From the NCBI GenBank assembly GCA_025149285.1, contig CP102274.1:6738489-6802488 (forward strand): a stretch of 64,000 bases of DNA, written 5' to 3'. Shown one piece after another: positions 24,230 through 32,242 of the stretch. Numbering within the stretch: the first letter of the stretch is position 1; the number at the start of each line of letters is the position of its first letter. The notes beneath the pieces were generated by a model. The model did no database searches, was not told where the DNA came from, and was given only the letters and a program-made list of their open reading frames with translations. The position numbers and the translations under genes were made by a program. The stretch comes from Hungatella hathewayi (lineage in GTDB: Bacteria; Bacillota; Clostridia; Lachnospirales; Lachnospiraceae).

Positions 24230-24457
24230 ATGTTTGAAGCAAGAATTGCGGAATTGAACCGCTTTAATGAACAAAATCCTGTCAGCTATGACAAAAGAAC
24301 CTATACGGTCGATGAGATTCAGGACATTCTGGGTATCAGTCGTCCCACAGCATATAATCTGGTAAAACAGGGTGTATTCCACAGCGTCAGAGTCGGCGGT
24401 CATATCCGCATTTCCAAAAAGAGCTTTGATGACTGGCTGGATCACGCAGATGAATGA
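24230..24457 (+). CDS. Excisionase-family DNA-binding protein
   Basis: 75 residues behind AAAGGAGGCGTTTTT. YTVDEIQDILGISRPTAYNL, then VFHSVRVGGHIRISKKSF, is the winged-helix pattern of Xis/MerR-like excisionase proteins. It may serve recombination directionality for the integrase at 24971 or control the next gene. Confidence 0.82.
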   Translation: MFEARIAELNRFNEQNPVSYDKRTYTVDEIQDILGISRPTAYNLVKQGVFHSVRVGGHIRISKKSFDDWLDHADE

Positions 24458-24464
24458 TTTGTCA

Positions 24465-24504
24465 AGGATGCCGATCTCCAAATCGACATCCTTAACTTTT
24501 TTTC
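24465..24504 (+). terminator. Rho-independent terminator
   Basis: GGATGCCGAT (24466-24475) pairs with ATCGACATCC (24482-24491) apart from one mismatch, followed by TTAACTTTTTTT. Confidence 0.8.
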
Positions 24505-24561
24505 TGCTTTCTCTTACAATGAGGCCATAGCAAGAAAAACTTTATAGAGGAGGCAAAAGCC

Positions 24562-24999
24562 ATGCAAAAACAAAGAGTAAAGACCAGTATGTCTGTACCA
24601 GAGATGGGCAAAATGCTTGGGCTTGGTAAAGTAGAATCCTACTGGTTGGTTAAAAAGAACTATTTCAAAACAATTCAAGTGGCCGGACGAATGAGAGTTA
24701 TGCTGGATAGCTTTGAAGATTGGTATGCCGGCCAGTTCCACTATAAAAAAGTGGATGGTACACCGCCCGGAGAGAAATGGAGGCATACTACGATGTCAGT
24801 TCCGGAAATGGCGGATCTTTTGGGGCTGAAATCTGGCACAGCTTATGACCTTGTTAAAAGGGGCTATTTTGAGACGACCTTGATTGATCGAAGAATTCGT
24901 ATCATTACCAGCAGTTTTGAAGCCTGGTATCAAAAGCAAACTCATTATGTGAAAATCTCAGAAAGGAGCAATGAAAATGGCATCTATCGTGAAGCGTAA
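24562..24999 (+). CDS. xis: Tandem excisionase-domain protein
   Basis: 145 residues with AGGAGGCAAAAGCC before the ATG. It holds two copies of an excisionase winged helix: TSMSVPEMGKMLGLGKVESY with FEDWYAGQFHY, and TTMSVPEMADLLGLKSGTAY with FEAWYQKQTHY. The linker is short and basic. It overlaps the integrase gene by 29 bases, the usual Xis-Int arrangement. A duplicated Xis could bind two adjacent sites as one molecule. Confidence 0.82.
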   Translation: MQKQRVKTSMSVPEMGKMLGLGKVESYWLVKKNYFKTIQVAGRMRVMLDSFEDWYAGQFHYKKVDGTPPGEKWRHTTMSVPEMADLLGLKSGTAYDLVKRGYFETTLIDRRIRIITSSFEAWYQKQTHYVKISERSNENGIYREA

Positions 25000-26368
25000 A
25001 AGCAAATATTCTGTGGTGTATGATTACACAGATGAAAACGGAAAACGCAGACAGCGTTGGGAAACCTTCAGCACAAATGCAGAAGCAAAAAAACGAAAAA
25101 AGCAAATTGAGTATGAGCAGGACTCTGGAACCTTCTTTATTCCTACGGCAAAGACCCTGAACGATCTGCTCGATGAATATATGTCCATCTATGGTGTAAA
25201 TACCTGGGCAATGTCAACATATGAAAGCCGCCGTGGTCTGGCGAGAAACTACATAACTCCTATTATCGGAGATATGTTACTATCCGACATCACTCCAAGG
25301 ATGATGGATAAGTATTACCGTGATCTGCTCTCTGTGAAAACGGTAAGCGTCAACAACCGCAAACCCACAAGCGAATATCTGACCCCGCATACAGTAAGAG
25401 AAATTCACAAGCTACTTCGCAGTGCCTTTAATCAGGCGGTGCGTTGGGAACTAATCAGCCGTAACCCTGTCCTGAATGCGACACTTCCCAAAGAAGAACA
25501 TAAAGAACGGGATATATGGACTGCCGAAACGCTGAGCAAGGCTATGGAAGTCTGTGATGATCCTATCCTCTCCCTTGCCTTAAATCTGGCGTTCTCCTGC
25601 TCTTTACGCATTGGTGAAATGCTGGGCCTTACCTGGGACTGCATTGATATTGCACCACAGAGCATAGAAAATGGTTCAGCTTATATATTCGTCAACAAAG
25701 AGCTGCAACGGGTTACACGAGGTGCATTGGACGATTTGAGCGACAAAGGTGTTATTAAGAAGTTTCCACCTTGCATAGCCAGTACCCATACTGCTCTGGT
25801 CCTGAAAGAGCCTAAAACCAAAACCAGTATTCGCCGCGTGTACCTGCCGAAAACAGTTGCCTATATGCTGGTAGAGAGAAAAAAAGAAATTGATGAGCTG
25901 ATGGATCTGTTTGGAGATGAATACATCGACAATAACCTGGTCTTTTGCTCCAGCAATGGCCGTCCGATGGAAAGCCAGGTGATTAACCGTGCTTTCAATA
26001 AACTTATCAAAGAAAACGGACTGCCTCATGTTGTATTCCATTCTCTCCGTCACTCCAGTATCACCTACAAGCTGAAACTCAATGGTGGCGATATGAAATC
26101 CGTCCAGGGCGACTCTGGTCATGCTCAGGTAAAAATGGTTGCAGATGTCTACTCTCACATCATCGACGAGGATCGCTGCATAAACGCTCAGCGATTGGAG
26201 GAAGCATTTTACTCATCCAAGACTCCTGACCCTGTTGAAGATACAGAGCCTAAAACTGCGGATACTGCCGTCACTGAAAGTGATGAAAGTGATGCAGCGA
26301 AGATACTGGAACTGCTTAAAAATCCCGAAACTGCCGCACTGCTCAAGCAGCTGGCAAAAGCTTTATAA
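24971..26368 (+). CDS. int: Tyrosine integrase of element A
   Basis: 465 residues; ATGs at 24971 and 24977 both fit AAAGGAG. N-terminal AP2-like arm-binding part (VKRKSKYSVVYDYTDENGKR), SAM-like core-binding domain, and catalytic domain with Arg in CSLRIGEML (about 213), FHSLRHSS (about 358), His in SGHAQ (about 384) and the nucleophile in DVYSHI (about 394). It belongs to the Tn916/phage Int class and probably targets the 3' end of the tRNA gene at 26717. The acidic C-terminal tail is longer than usual. Confidence 0.93.
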   Translation: MKMASIVKRKSKYSVVYDYTDENGKRRQRWETFSTNAEAKKRKKQIEYEQDSGTFFIPTAKTLNDLLDEYMSIYGVNTWAMSTYESRRGLARNYITPIIGDMLLSDITPRMMDKYYRDLLSVKTVSVNNRKPTSEYLTPHTVREIHKLLRSAFNQAVRWELISRNPVLNATLPKEEHKERDIWTAETLSKAMEVCDDPILSLALNLAFSCSLRIGEMLGLTWDCIDIAPQSIENGSAYIFVNKELQRVTRGALDDLSDKGVIKKFPPCIASTHTALVLKEPKTKTSIRRVYLPKTVAYMLVERKKEIDELMDLFGDEYIDNNLVFCSSNGRPMESQVINRAFNKLIKENGLPHVVFHSLRHSSITYKLKLNGGDMKSVQGDSGHAQVKMVADVYSHIIDEDRCINAQRLEEAFYSSKTPDPVEDTEPKTADTAVTESDESDAAKILELLKNPETAALLKQLAKAL

Positions 26369-26389
26369 AGTCCCTCCCTCAGAAGAACG

Positions 26390-26413
26390 CCTCTCACTTT
26401 GTGAGAGGTTTTC
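26390..26413 (+). terminator. Rho-independent terminator after integrase A
   Basis: CCTCTCAC (26390-26397) pairs with GTGAGAGG (26401-26408) around TTT and is followed by TTTTCTT. Confidence 0.85.
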
Positions 26414-26454
26414 TTCGTTTGAACCACTTTGCACAGTGACCAAACACTTTTTTT

Positions 26455-26628
26455 GTTAGCAAGGTTCTGAAAGCATTTTTGAGCGATGTTAGCAAATTCG
26501 CGATTTTGTTTGCAACTTCCTCTAATTTCTGCTAACAAATGTTTGCAAGTTCCTTTGGTAAAAATCGAACCTCTGACTTACCGCCTTTCTTAGCAAAAGG
26601 CCAAATCTCGTTAGCAAATGTTAGCAAA
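26455..26628. repeat. Integrase arm-type site array (TTAGCAAA)
   Basis: The 9-mer GTTAGCAAA or a one-base variant occurs at 26455, 26488, 26531 (inverted), 26589, 26610 and 26620, between the integrase and the tRNA fragment. This is the expected place for arm-type Int or Xis binding sites. A similar TTAGCAAA with TATTAGCAG also occurs to the right of the second tRNA fragment near 37230. Confidence 0.6.
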
Positions 26629-26675
26629 CCAAGTTTTTTTGCAAAAAAGCCACAAAAGCCGCAGAAATAAGAAAA

Positions 26676-26708
26676 GCCGAAAACCCTGATAAATCAAAGG
26701 TTTTCGGC
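26676..26708 (-). terminator. Terminator of the minus-strand tRNA
   Basis: GCCGAAAACC (26676-26685) and GGTTTTCGGC (26699-26708) form a stem; read on the minus strand it is followed by TTTTCTT. It lies just after the tRNA 3' end, and a homologous copy sits by the second fragment at 37007-37038. Confidence 0.75.
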
Positions 26709-26716
26709 GTGTTTGC

Positions 26717-26768
26717 TGGCGTCCCTGGCGGGATTCGAACCCACGGCCTTTCGCTTAGGAGGCAAATC
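26717..26768 (-). other. tRNA-Arg(CCT) 3' fragment, element A/B junction
   Basis: On the minus strand this reads from an anticodon loop CTCCTAA through the T-arm GGGTTCGAATCCC and acceptor strand to GCCA. The D-arm and 5' acceptor strand are absent to the right. Int genes of the tRNA-targeting class usually leave such a 3' fragment where an element joins its neighbour. The anticodon CCT points to tRNA-Arg. With the fragment at 37048 it bounds element B. Confidence 0.75.
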
Positions 26769-26844
26769 GAGGCTTCCGGGTTATCCGTTTTGTAACGGAT
26801 TCGTGACGTTAGTGCCCGGTTTCTGTATTTTCTCCGTGACGATT

Positions 26845-27070
26845 ATAGAGACATCAAGCCGATTAAAACTGGTTATCACGGCTTATACTTAAAAACGCAA
26901 CTGTACAAATAGCTTGATGTCTCTACAAAATATCACTCACTAAACCACAATTTCGTTTATCGAAGTTGTGGTTTTCTTTTTACATGAAAAAAGCTTCTGT
27001 ATAGGCAAATACACAGAAGCTCAGACCATGCTATGAAATACAATATACCACATTATAGCATGGCGAATCT
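26845..27070. repeat. Stacked inverted repeats at the left end of element B
   Basis: Between the tRNA fragment and the rep gene there is no gene but several hairpins: AGAGACATCAAGC near 26846 with GCTTGATGTCTCT near 26911; ACCACAATTTCG with CGAAGTTGTGGT followed by TTTTCTTTTT (a terminator) near 26944-26980; AGCTTCTGT with ACAGAAGCT near 26991-27020; and CCATGCTAT with ATAGCATGG near 27027-27064. They may mark the element end, a replication origin or transcription stops. Confidence 0.5.
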
Positions 27071-27103
27071 CAAAATACAATAGTACGCAAAGGAGTATTC
27101 GCA

Positions 27104-28159
27104 ATGAATGAATCGACTACAAATATGAGAACCGAAGAAGCGATAAAAGAAAAAATAAAGGAGAGCCGCTTTGAATCCATCAATGGAAAAGACTTGATGG
27201 AAATGGACTTGCCGCCGCTTCATTACACCATCAGTACCATTTTACCGCACGGTTTCTTTATCCTCGCCGGAGGTGCTAAAGTGGGTAAATCGTGGCTTGC
27301 CGAGCAGATATCCTACGCTGTTGCCAGTGGAGGGCAAATCTGGGGCTATCAAGCCATACAGTCCGAGGTCTTGTATCTCGGTCTGGAAGATACCGTAACA
27401 CGCTTACAGAGCCGTTTTGAGATGCTTGAAGCCTATGAGGGTATGGAGAACATCCATTTCGTTTTAAAGGCAAACAGCATCACTTCCGGCGTTGAGGAAG
27501 ATATCCGTGATTACTTAACGCAGCATCCCAATATCAAACTGGTGGTCATTGACACGCTCCAACATATCAGAGGGAATGAGTTTGTAAAAAACATCTATGC
27601 CGGGGACGTGGAGTTTACCAACATCCTGCGCCAGATAAGCATGGAGTTTGACCTTACCATCCTTGCGCTCACGCACACCAACAAAGGCAAGCACGATGAT
27701 GATATCAGCAAGATTTCCGGCAGCGAGGGCATGGCAGGAGGAACAGACGGGAACTGGGTGCTGACAAAGAGCAAGCGCACCGACACCAGAGCCAATCTCA
27801 CCATTTCCAACCGTGATACCGAAGCCTTTGAATTTGCCCTTGAATTTGACAAAGAATCCTGCCGTTGGAACAAGCTCACCCGTGACGAATCTGTTGTCAA
27901 TGAAAAGGAGCGGTTCTTACACGCTATCGTTAATTTCGTCAAAGCAGAGGAAGCACACCATTGGGAGGGGACGGCAACAGAGCTGCTGACAAACTTACAG
28001 GCACGAGAGCCGATTCTTGTTAGTTACAGTGCTGCTGTGTTCTCAAAGAGCTTGAAAGCAGCGCAAGATTCGCTGAGAGAGATCTATGGGGTTTCTTATG
28101 TGAGCGCATTCCATAACAAGAAAAAATGGATAACCCTTGACTATATCGAAGTCAAGTAA
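27104..28159 (+). CDS. RepA-like AAA ATPase / DnaB-type helicase
   Basis: 351 residues, AAAGGAG upstream. A RecA-like core has Walker A GGAKVGKSW (about residue 57) and Walker B KLVVIDTLQ (about 147), with the further motifs LTHTNKGKHDD and ISGSEGMAGGTDG. This matches RepA/KaiC-type hexameric helicases of plasmids and mobilizable elements, which unwind the element's origin. The C-terminal quarter is a winged-helix-like region. Inverted repeats follow it at once. Confidence 0.85.
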   Translation: MNESTTNMRTEEAIKEKIKESRFESINGKDLMEMDLPPLHYTISTILPHGFFILAGGAKVGKSWLAEQISYAVASGGQIWGYQAIQSEVLYLGLEDTVTRLQSRFEMLEAYEGMENIHFVLKANSITSGVEEDIRDYLTQHPNIKLVVIDTLQHIRGNEFVKNIYAGDVEFTNILRQISMEFDLTILALTHTNKGKHDDDISKISGSEGMAGGTDGNWVLTKSKRTDTRANLTISNRDTEAFEFALEFDKESCRWNKLTRDESVVNEKERFLHAIVNFVKAEEAHHWEGTATELLTNLQAREPILVSYSAAVFSKSLKAAQDSLREIYGVSYVSAFHNKKKWITLDYIEVK

Positions 28160-28303
28160 CTACGGGTACTACGCCAGCACCGTTGTTTTTCATAGGACGA
28201 TGAAGAAAAATTACCCGTAGTCGGATTTCTGAGGACAACGGCAAAATTCTACCGCTTATCCTAACGGAAACAACGGCGCACCCGTAGTTGCCGTTGTCCT
28301 CAG
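28160..28303. repeat. Long inverted-repeat block downstream of rep
   Basis: CTGAGGACAACGGCAA (28229-28244) is perfectly repeated in inverse at 28288-28303. CTACGGGTA (28160-28168) is inverted at 28212-28220, and ACCCGTAG recurs at 28280-28287. It overlaps no gene. Possible roles are an origin, a terminator or a regulatory RNA. Confidence 0.65.
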
Positions 28304-28339
28304 CTTAAATCAATCTATTTTATAAGCAAAGGAGACGAA

Positions 28340-28891
28340 ATGAGAGATTACAGTTCACAAAAAATTGAGATTGAAACCATAAAACCAAGAACCATAACAG
28401 TGAATCTTTCCAATGCAGATGTGAAACGCCTTGCCGAAAAATCCGGCGAGGGTGGGTTGACAATTTCAGAGCTGTTGGAGAACTTCATCGGGGATTTGGT
28501 AGACGGAACATATTCCAACGGAAGTGATGAACGGATGTATGCGGAACAGTGGTATCAGCGTTGTTGGTTTGCCATGTTTTCGGATGATACATTTCTGAAA
28601 TTTTTGCTGCTGTGGGGGGATTTGGACGATTATATTGATTTGATGGATGAACTTGAAAGCAATAAAAAAGAAATGGCGGAAATGACAGCCGATGCCGAAG
28701 AATACTCCGCTGAGGAACGGGACGAACTGCAAGAGTATATCAATGAGTTGCAGAAAGAAATTGATTATTATTGGGGCAAATTTTTGGAGCGAAAACGTCA
28801 AAAAGAATCCTATGTTTTTGAAAAAGAAATCGAAAATATTATGGCGTGGAAATCGCAGCTTGATACAATTCTCGACCCCGAAAATCCATAG
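28340..28891 (+). CDS. Hypothetical protein with coiled coil
   Basis: 183 residues behind AAAGGAGACGAA. The N-terminus (PRTITVNLSNADVKRLAEKS, then TISELLENFIGDL) resembles a ribbon-helix-helix protein. The second half is a charged coiled coil (SNKKEMAEMTADAEEYSAEE, ELQEYINELQKEIDYYWGKF). Its place between rep and the mob region suggests a DNA-associated accessory function. It ends just before the 26-bp repeats. Confidence 0.68.
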   Translation: MRDYSSQKIEIETIKPRTITVNLSNADVKRLAEKSGEGGLTISELLENFIGDLVDGTYSNGSDERMYAEQWYQRCWFAMFSDDTFLKFLLLWGDLDDYIDLMDELESNKKEMAEMTADAEEYSAEERDELQEYINELQKEIDYYWGKFLERKRQKESYVFEKEIENIMAWKSQLDTILDPENP

Positions 28892-28902
28892 CAACACATT
28901 AT

Positions 28903-29030
28903 TAGCAAGCAGGGGGAAAATGTACCCATTCCCTCATACTTGCATATAGCAAGCATGGGGAAATTGTACCCACTCGTTGTCCATTATTCTCCCTATACTT
29001 GCAATAGCAAGCATAGGGGAAATGTACCCA
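28903..29030 (+). repeat. Three 26-bp direct repeats
   Basis: TAGCAAGCA-GGGGAAA-TGTACCCA type units at 28903-28928, 28947-28972 and 29005-29030, each preceded (copies 2 and 3) by ACTTGCA so that CTTGC/GCAAG can pair. They lie in a gene-free 320-base stretch before mobC. Confidence 0.75.
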
Positions 29031-29059
29031 CTCGTGTCATTTTCCCACTTGTTAGCCGT

Positions 29060-29095
29060 TGCACTGGGGCAACGCCCCCTAATACCCCCACCTGT
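29060..29095 (+). other. oriT-like hairpin
   Basis: GGGGC (29066-29070), AAC, GCCCC (29074-29078), then CTAATACCCCC. A GC hairpin followed by TAATACCCC-like sequence just upstream of mobC is typical of origins of transfer of clostridial mobilizable elements. The nick site cannot be shown from sequence alone. Confidence 0.5.
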
Positions 29096-29213
29096 ACCAT
29101 TTTGCAAAACGGCAAAATGACTGTCCCACAGACGGCACAACAAAACTAAAACCACTGACGAACAATTTTGTAATTTCCTCACGGTGAGGAAGTTTTGAAA
29201 GGAGAAGTAATAA

Positions 29214-29624
29214 ATGGCTGAAAAAGATAGAGTTCGCACAGAGCAATTCCGTTTTACTTTGCTTCCAGAGGAAAATGCTATGCTCACAAAAAATGCTTTT
29301 GAGTACGGCTTATCGAAATCGGAATATTTAAGAAAACTGATTCTTGCAGAATCGTTGACGGGTAAGCAGTGGCACATGGATAGAGACCAGGCAAAGCAGT
29401 TGATTTACGAAGTGAACCGCATTGGAAACAATGTCAATCAAATTGCTTATAACACAAATGCTGTTCGATTTTCTTCTAATAAGGATTGGGGAGAACTCCA
29501 AACAAAATATTTTGAGTTAATGACACTGTTTTGTCAGTTTGCGTTGCGAGAGAACGGAGAGGAAAAACTCTGGTATAAAAAGATTCTGGAACTGATGCCA
29601 AAGGACGATTCCTCAAGTGTATAA
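29214..29624 (+). CDS. mobC: MobC-like relaxosome protein
   Basis: 136 residues behind GAAAGGAGAAGTAATAA. An N-terminal ribbon-helix-helix (RVRTEQFRFTLLPEENAMLT, LSKSEYLRKLILAES) is followed by the MobC core LIYEVNRIGNNVNQIAYNTN. MobC opens DNA at oriT for a relaxase. The relaxase gene that normally follows is absent, so this may be a remnant or work with a relaxase supplied in trans. The C-terminus is longer than in small MobC proteins. Confidence 0.85.
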   Translation: MAEKDRVRTEQFRFTLLPEENAMLTKNAFEYGLSKSEYLRKLILAESLTGKQWHMDRDQAKQLIYEVNRIGNNVNQIAYNTNAVRFSSNKDWGELQTKYFELMTLFCQFALRENGEEKLWYKKILELMPKDDSSSV

Positions 29625-29820
29625 TAATCTCTGTTTTCTAACCATGGTAGAAAATACGCTTGTAAGATGATGATGCTATATGATAAAATGAAACCAACAA
29701 ATCGATATTTGAGATATCCCTCCTTTGTCCTTTTATGGAAAGTGTTAAAGGTCAAGAACGCACAGGTCAGAGGGCAAACGAGCATGAAGTTCGACAATAA
29801 GCGACACAGGAGGGTGAAAG

Positions 29821-29946
29821 ATGAATGGTTTTTCGGTAATGGCAGAGAGCTATAAGAAGCTGATGTAACAGGGTAAGATTGAAAAAGAGATACGCATATA
29901 TGAGTTTTTGGCTACTTGCGACAGTGACGATTTGCACAGAGGATAA
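29821..29946 (+). pseudogene. Broken element gene
   Basis: From ATG 29821 the frame reads MNGFSVMAESYKKLM, a stop at 29866, then QGKIEKEIRIYEFLATCDSD and a stop at 29944. Intact relatives in mobilizable elements read through with EQGKI and continue for some tens of residues. One nonsense codon and a truncation have inactivated it. It lies where a relaxase or its cargo would be. Confidence 0.55.
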
Positions 29947-29976
29947 AGTAACATTTAATTATTAGAGGGGGATATT

Positions 29977-30702
29977 ATGGATACAAGGTTCAACCAGACA
30001 AAATTAAAGAAGCTCCAGATCTTCAATGGAGCACAACTGAAGTATTTGGCATTTGCATCTATGCTAATAGATCATGTTAATAACGCTTTAATAACACCTT
30101 ATTTAAATGGACAAGGTTTTCTATTACATTTGTCCAATCTATTTTCTATTTTGGGCAGAATTGCATTCCCGCTGTTTGTTTTTTTTCTTGTAGAGGGATT
30201 CTTCAAAACTGGCAACAGAATGAAATATCTGATTATGCTTTTAATTTTTGGTGTAATATCAGAAGTGCCTTTTGATTTGTTTACATCAAAAACTTGTTTC
30301 TCTCCATATTGGAACAATATAATGTTTACCTTAGCGCTATGCCTTATTACAATTTGGATTATTGACATTCTTAAAGATAAAATCAGCAATAAATATCCTT
30401 GGTATGCTTTATCAATCCTGATTGTAGCATTTTTTGGGTTTCTATCTATGGAGCTAAATCTTGATTATGATTATCACGCAATAGTCGTTGCCTATCTCTT
30501 TTATATATTCTATGATAAACCTCTCCTTGGTGCTGGCCTGGGATATATATCAATTATAAAAGAACTTTACTCATTTATAGGTTTTGGCATGACTCTAACC
30601 TATAATGGTGAAAGAGGCAAACAATATAAATGGTTCAACTATTTCTTTTATCCAGTACATATTCTAATCTTAGGGCTTTTGCGCATATATTTAAACATTT
30701 AG
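29977..30702 (+). CDS. TraX family membrane protein
   Basis: 241 residues behind AGAGGGGGATATT. About seven hydrophobic segments; the early part QLKYLAFASMLIDHVNNALI, then RIAFPLFVFFLVEGF, is the TraX/acyltransferase-like signature (K-x2-A-x3-M-x-I-D-H and R-I-x-F-P-x-F). In F plasmid TraX acetylates pilin; in Gram-positive elements its role is not known. It is much more AT-rich than its surroundings. Confidence 0.85.
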   Translation: MDTRFNQTKLKKLQIFNGAQLKYLAFASMLIDHVNNALITPYLNGQGFLLHLSNLFSILGRIAFPLFVFFLVEGFFKTGNRMKYLIMLLIFGVISEVPFDLFTSKTCFSPYWNNIMFTLALCLITIWIIDILKDKISNKYPWYALSILIVAFFGFLSMELNLDYDYHAIVVAYLFYIFYDKPLLGAGLGYISIIKELYSFIGFGMTLTYNGERGKQYKWFNYFFYPVHILILGLLRIYLNI

Positions 30703-31076
30703 TTTATACTACCCGACCTTGACGGAGTGGAGTGTAACACTTCCCAAAGGGGAAAAAGCAATGGCTTATTCCCCTGCCACACGGCGAGTGTGGGGTTTGG
30801 GGCAAAGCCCCAAGAGGGGGCAAGGGGAGTATCCCCTGCACATGACTTTACGGAGTAAAGTATAATGTGCTATACTTTACCAAAGGTGGAAAAACTCTAT
30901 TGATAAGATTAGCGGTCAAGGCGAAGCCAGAGGGGTGTGGGTTTATATACTCAACATAGCATATCAAAGAAATTGACCACGCCGATGTTTGGAATACGCC
31001 CGATAAAATGTATCCTAACAGGCCATCATTCTATTGTTTGGAAATAAGACGATGCTGATTCCGGGAGGGACTTCCG
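30703..31076 (+). other. Gene-free stretch with GGGGC hairpin
   Basis: No gene of credible length. GGGGCAAAGCCCC (30799-30811) followed by AAGAGGGGGCAAGGGGAGTATCCCC gives two GC hairpins that resemble the oriT-like site near 29066, together with the paired pieces ACTTTACGGAGTAAAGT near 30843. It may be a duplicate or decayed mob region. Confidence 0.45.
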
Positions 31077-31268
31077 ATGACAAAAGAAATTGAAATTCAA
31101 GGCTGCATTACCATTCCAAAAGACGTCTCGATGGATGAAGTTATTGATAAATTTATTGCATTCATTGAGAAAAATGAGTGGAGTTTTGGCGGTGGCTATC
31201 GCACCATTATAGATGGATACTATATGAATGCTGATGGTACAAAGGGGAAATGTGTCCTTGATGAGTGA
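31077..31268 (+). CDS. Small hypothetical protein
   Basis: 63 residues behind CGGGAGGGACTTCCG. It reads MTKEIEIQGCITIPKDVSMD, then EVIDKFIAFIEKNEWSFGGG, a compact alpha/beta pattern typical of small element proteins. A 24-codon fragment in another frame (from GTG 31266) follows it before the next gene. Function is unknown. Confidence 0.6.
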   Translation: MTKEIEIQGCITIPKDVSMDEVIDKFIAFIEKNEWSFGGGYRTIIDGYYMNADGTKGKCVLDE

Positions 31269-31338
31269 GCAGGCTTAACTTGCACTATGAACGAGACGTA
31301 TTTGAGCAGTATATATTTGTGAAGCGGGAGGTGCGTTA

Positions 31339-31980
31339 ATGAAGACCGTTGACATACATGGCATGACCAATATGGAGCTTGTTCAGGGAGGAACCGACGA
31401 ATGGTACTGGGCAACGGACTATATTCACGGCGATCTCTATGAAGCGGAAGAACTATTCCGGCAGAGACACCATGTGCGGAGTAACCGCTTGTATCTTATC
31501 CACTATCCGGACGGTACAGTGTATGAGCCTGTGCCGCCTGTGGACGGTCAATATCTTGGCTATCCCGTGTATGATGAAGGCGCTATTGTGCTGCTGGTAG
31601 TGAATTTCGCAGAAAGTATGATATATATTCTTCGGTTCATACATCAACAAGAGAAAACGCAGGAAGTGGCAAGGTTGCCTCTGTCCACAGTGAAAGACTG
31701 CTATAATCTCATCCTTCATACCTCTCCATTATCGCTGACACGGCAGCCAAATGACGGGACATTTGAGATGATTTGGCCTGAGAAAATAAGCTTTGCGATA
31801 AATGATAGGGAATCTTTTAACTTTCGGGAGGGGGATGACCTTTATTTCAATATTTGGTACGAAGACCCGGACTATCGGGAGGAGACGCTGGTGCGTTCTC
31901 TGCGAGACGGAGCGATTTTGGAGAGACTTCCGGGTGATATTCGTATTATGCCAAACGGGGAACGGTGGCTTATCAAATAG
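31339..31980 (+). CDS. Hypothetical beta-rich protein
   Basis: 213 residues behind GCGGGAGGTGCGTTA. Rich in aromatic residues with repeated short strands (LYLIHYPDGTVYEPVPPVDG, LGYPVYDEGAIVLLVVNFAE, GDIRIMPNGERWLIK). No signal peptide. It resembles small cargo or immunity-type proteins of mobile elements. I cannot assign a family. Confidence 0.65.
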   Translation: MKTVDIHGMTNMELVQGGTDEWYWATDYIHGDLYEAEELFRQRHHVRSNRLYLIHYPDGTVYEPVPPVDGQYLGYPVYDEGAIVLLVVNFAESMIYILRFIHQQEKTQEVARLPLSTVKDCYNLILHTSPLSLTRQPNDGTFEMIWPEKISFAINDRESFNFREGDDLYFNIWYEDPDYREETLVRSLRDGAILERLPGDIRIMPNGERWLIK

Positions 31981-32148
31981 CTTTGTCATCTAACTTCCAG
32001 TTTTACGAACTAATTGTATCAAAATAAAGTCGTTTAAAGCTGCCGATTAGCACACAACAGCTTTTGGGGATGATGGTTGCGTTTGTGGTTTACCAGCGAT
32101 AAACTGTCAACGTATTGATTTCACTTTAACTGCTGACGCAAACGCAAA

Positions 32149-32184
32149 GAGCACCTCTATACTCAATTGAGTGCAGAGGTGCTC
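32149..32184. terminator. Bidirectional terminator
   Basis: GAGCACCTCT (32149-32158) and AGAGGTGCTC (32175-32184) pair perfectly; a T-rich tail follows on the + side. It lies between genes running towards each other. Confidence 0.75.
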
Positions 32185-32242
32185 TTGTTATTTATCATAT
32201 TCGAAAAGCTAATGCAGAGCTTTTGTCGGGCATACCTTGGTA

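Larger units (their letters stand above)
20771..26768. mobile_element. Control/integration end of element A
   Basis: XRE-ImmA switch, sigma-like genes, Xis, integrase, arm sites and attachment site lie together, with the integrase next to the tRNA fragment. The left end of the element is not seen, so the immunity array to the left may be its cargo. Boundaries are inferred; only the right end is supported by the att sequence. Confidence 0.5.

Noticed and set aside
26717..26820. Complete tRNA gene
   Set aside because: Only the anticodon arm, T-arm and 3' acceptor strand are present; the D-arm and 5' acceptor strand are missing.
28903..29030. CRISPR array
   Set aside because: Only three repeats with short and unequal gaps (18 and 32 bases), no cas genes, and position before mobC fits iterons better.
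28940..29149. 69-codon frame over the repeat and oriT-like region
   Set aside because: It is made mainly of repeat sequence with no ribosome site at its start.
29667..29855. 62-codon frame before traX
   Set aside because: No ribosome site and no family; the recognisable remnant lies in another frame at 29821.
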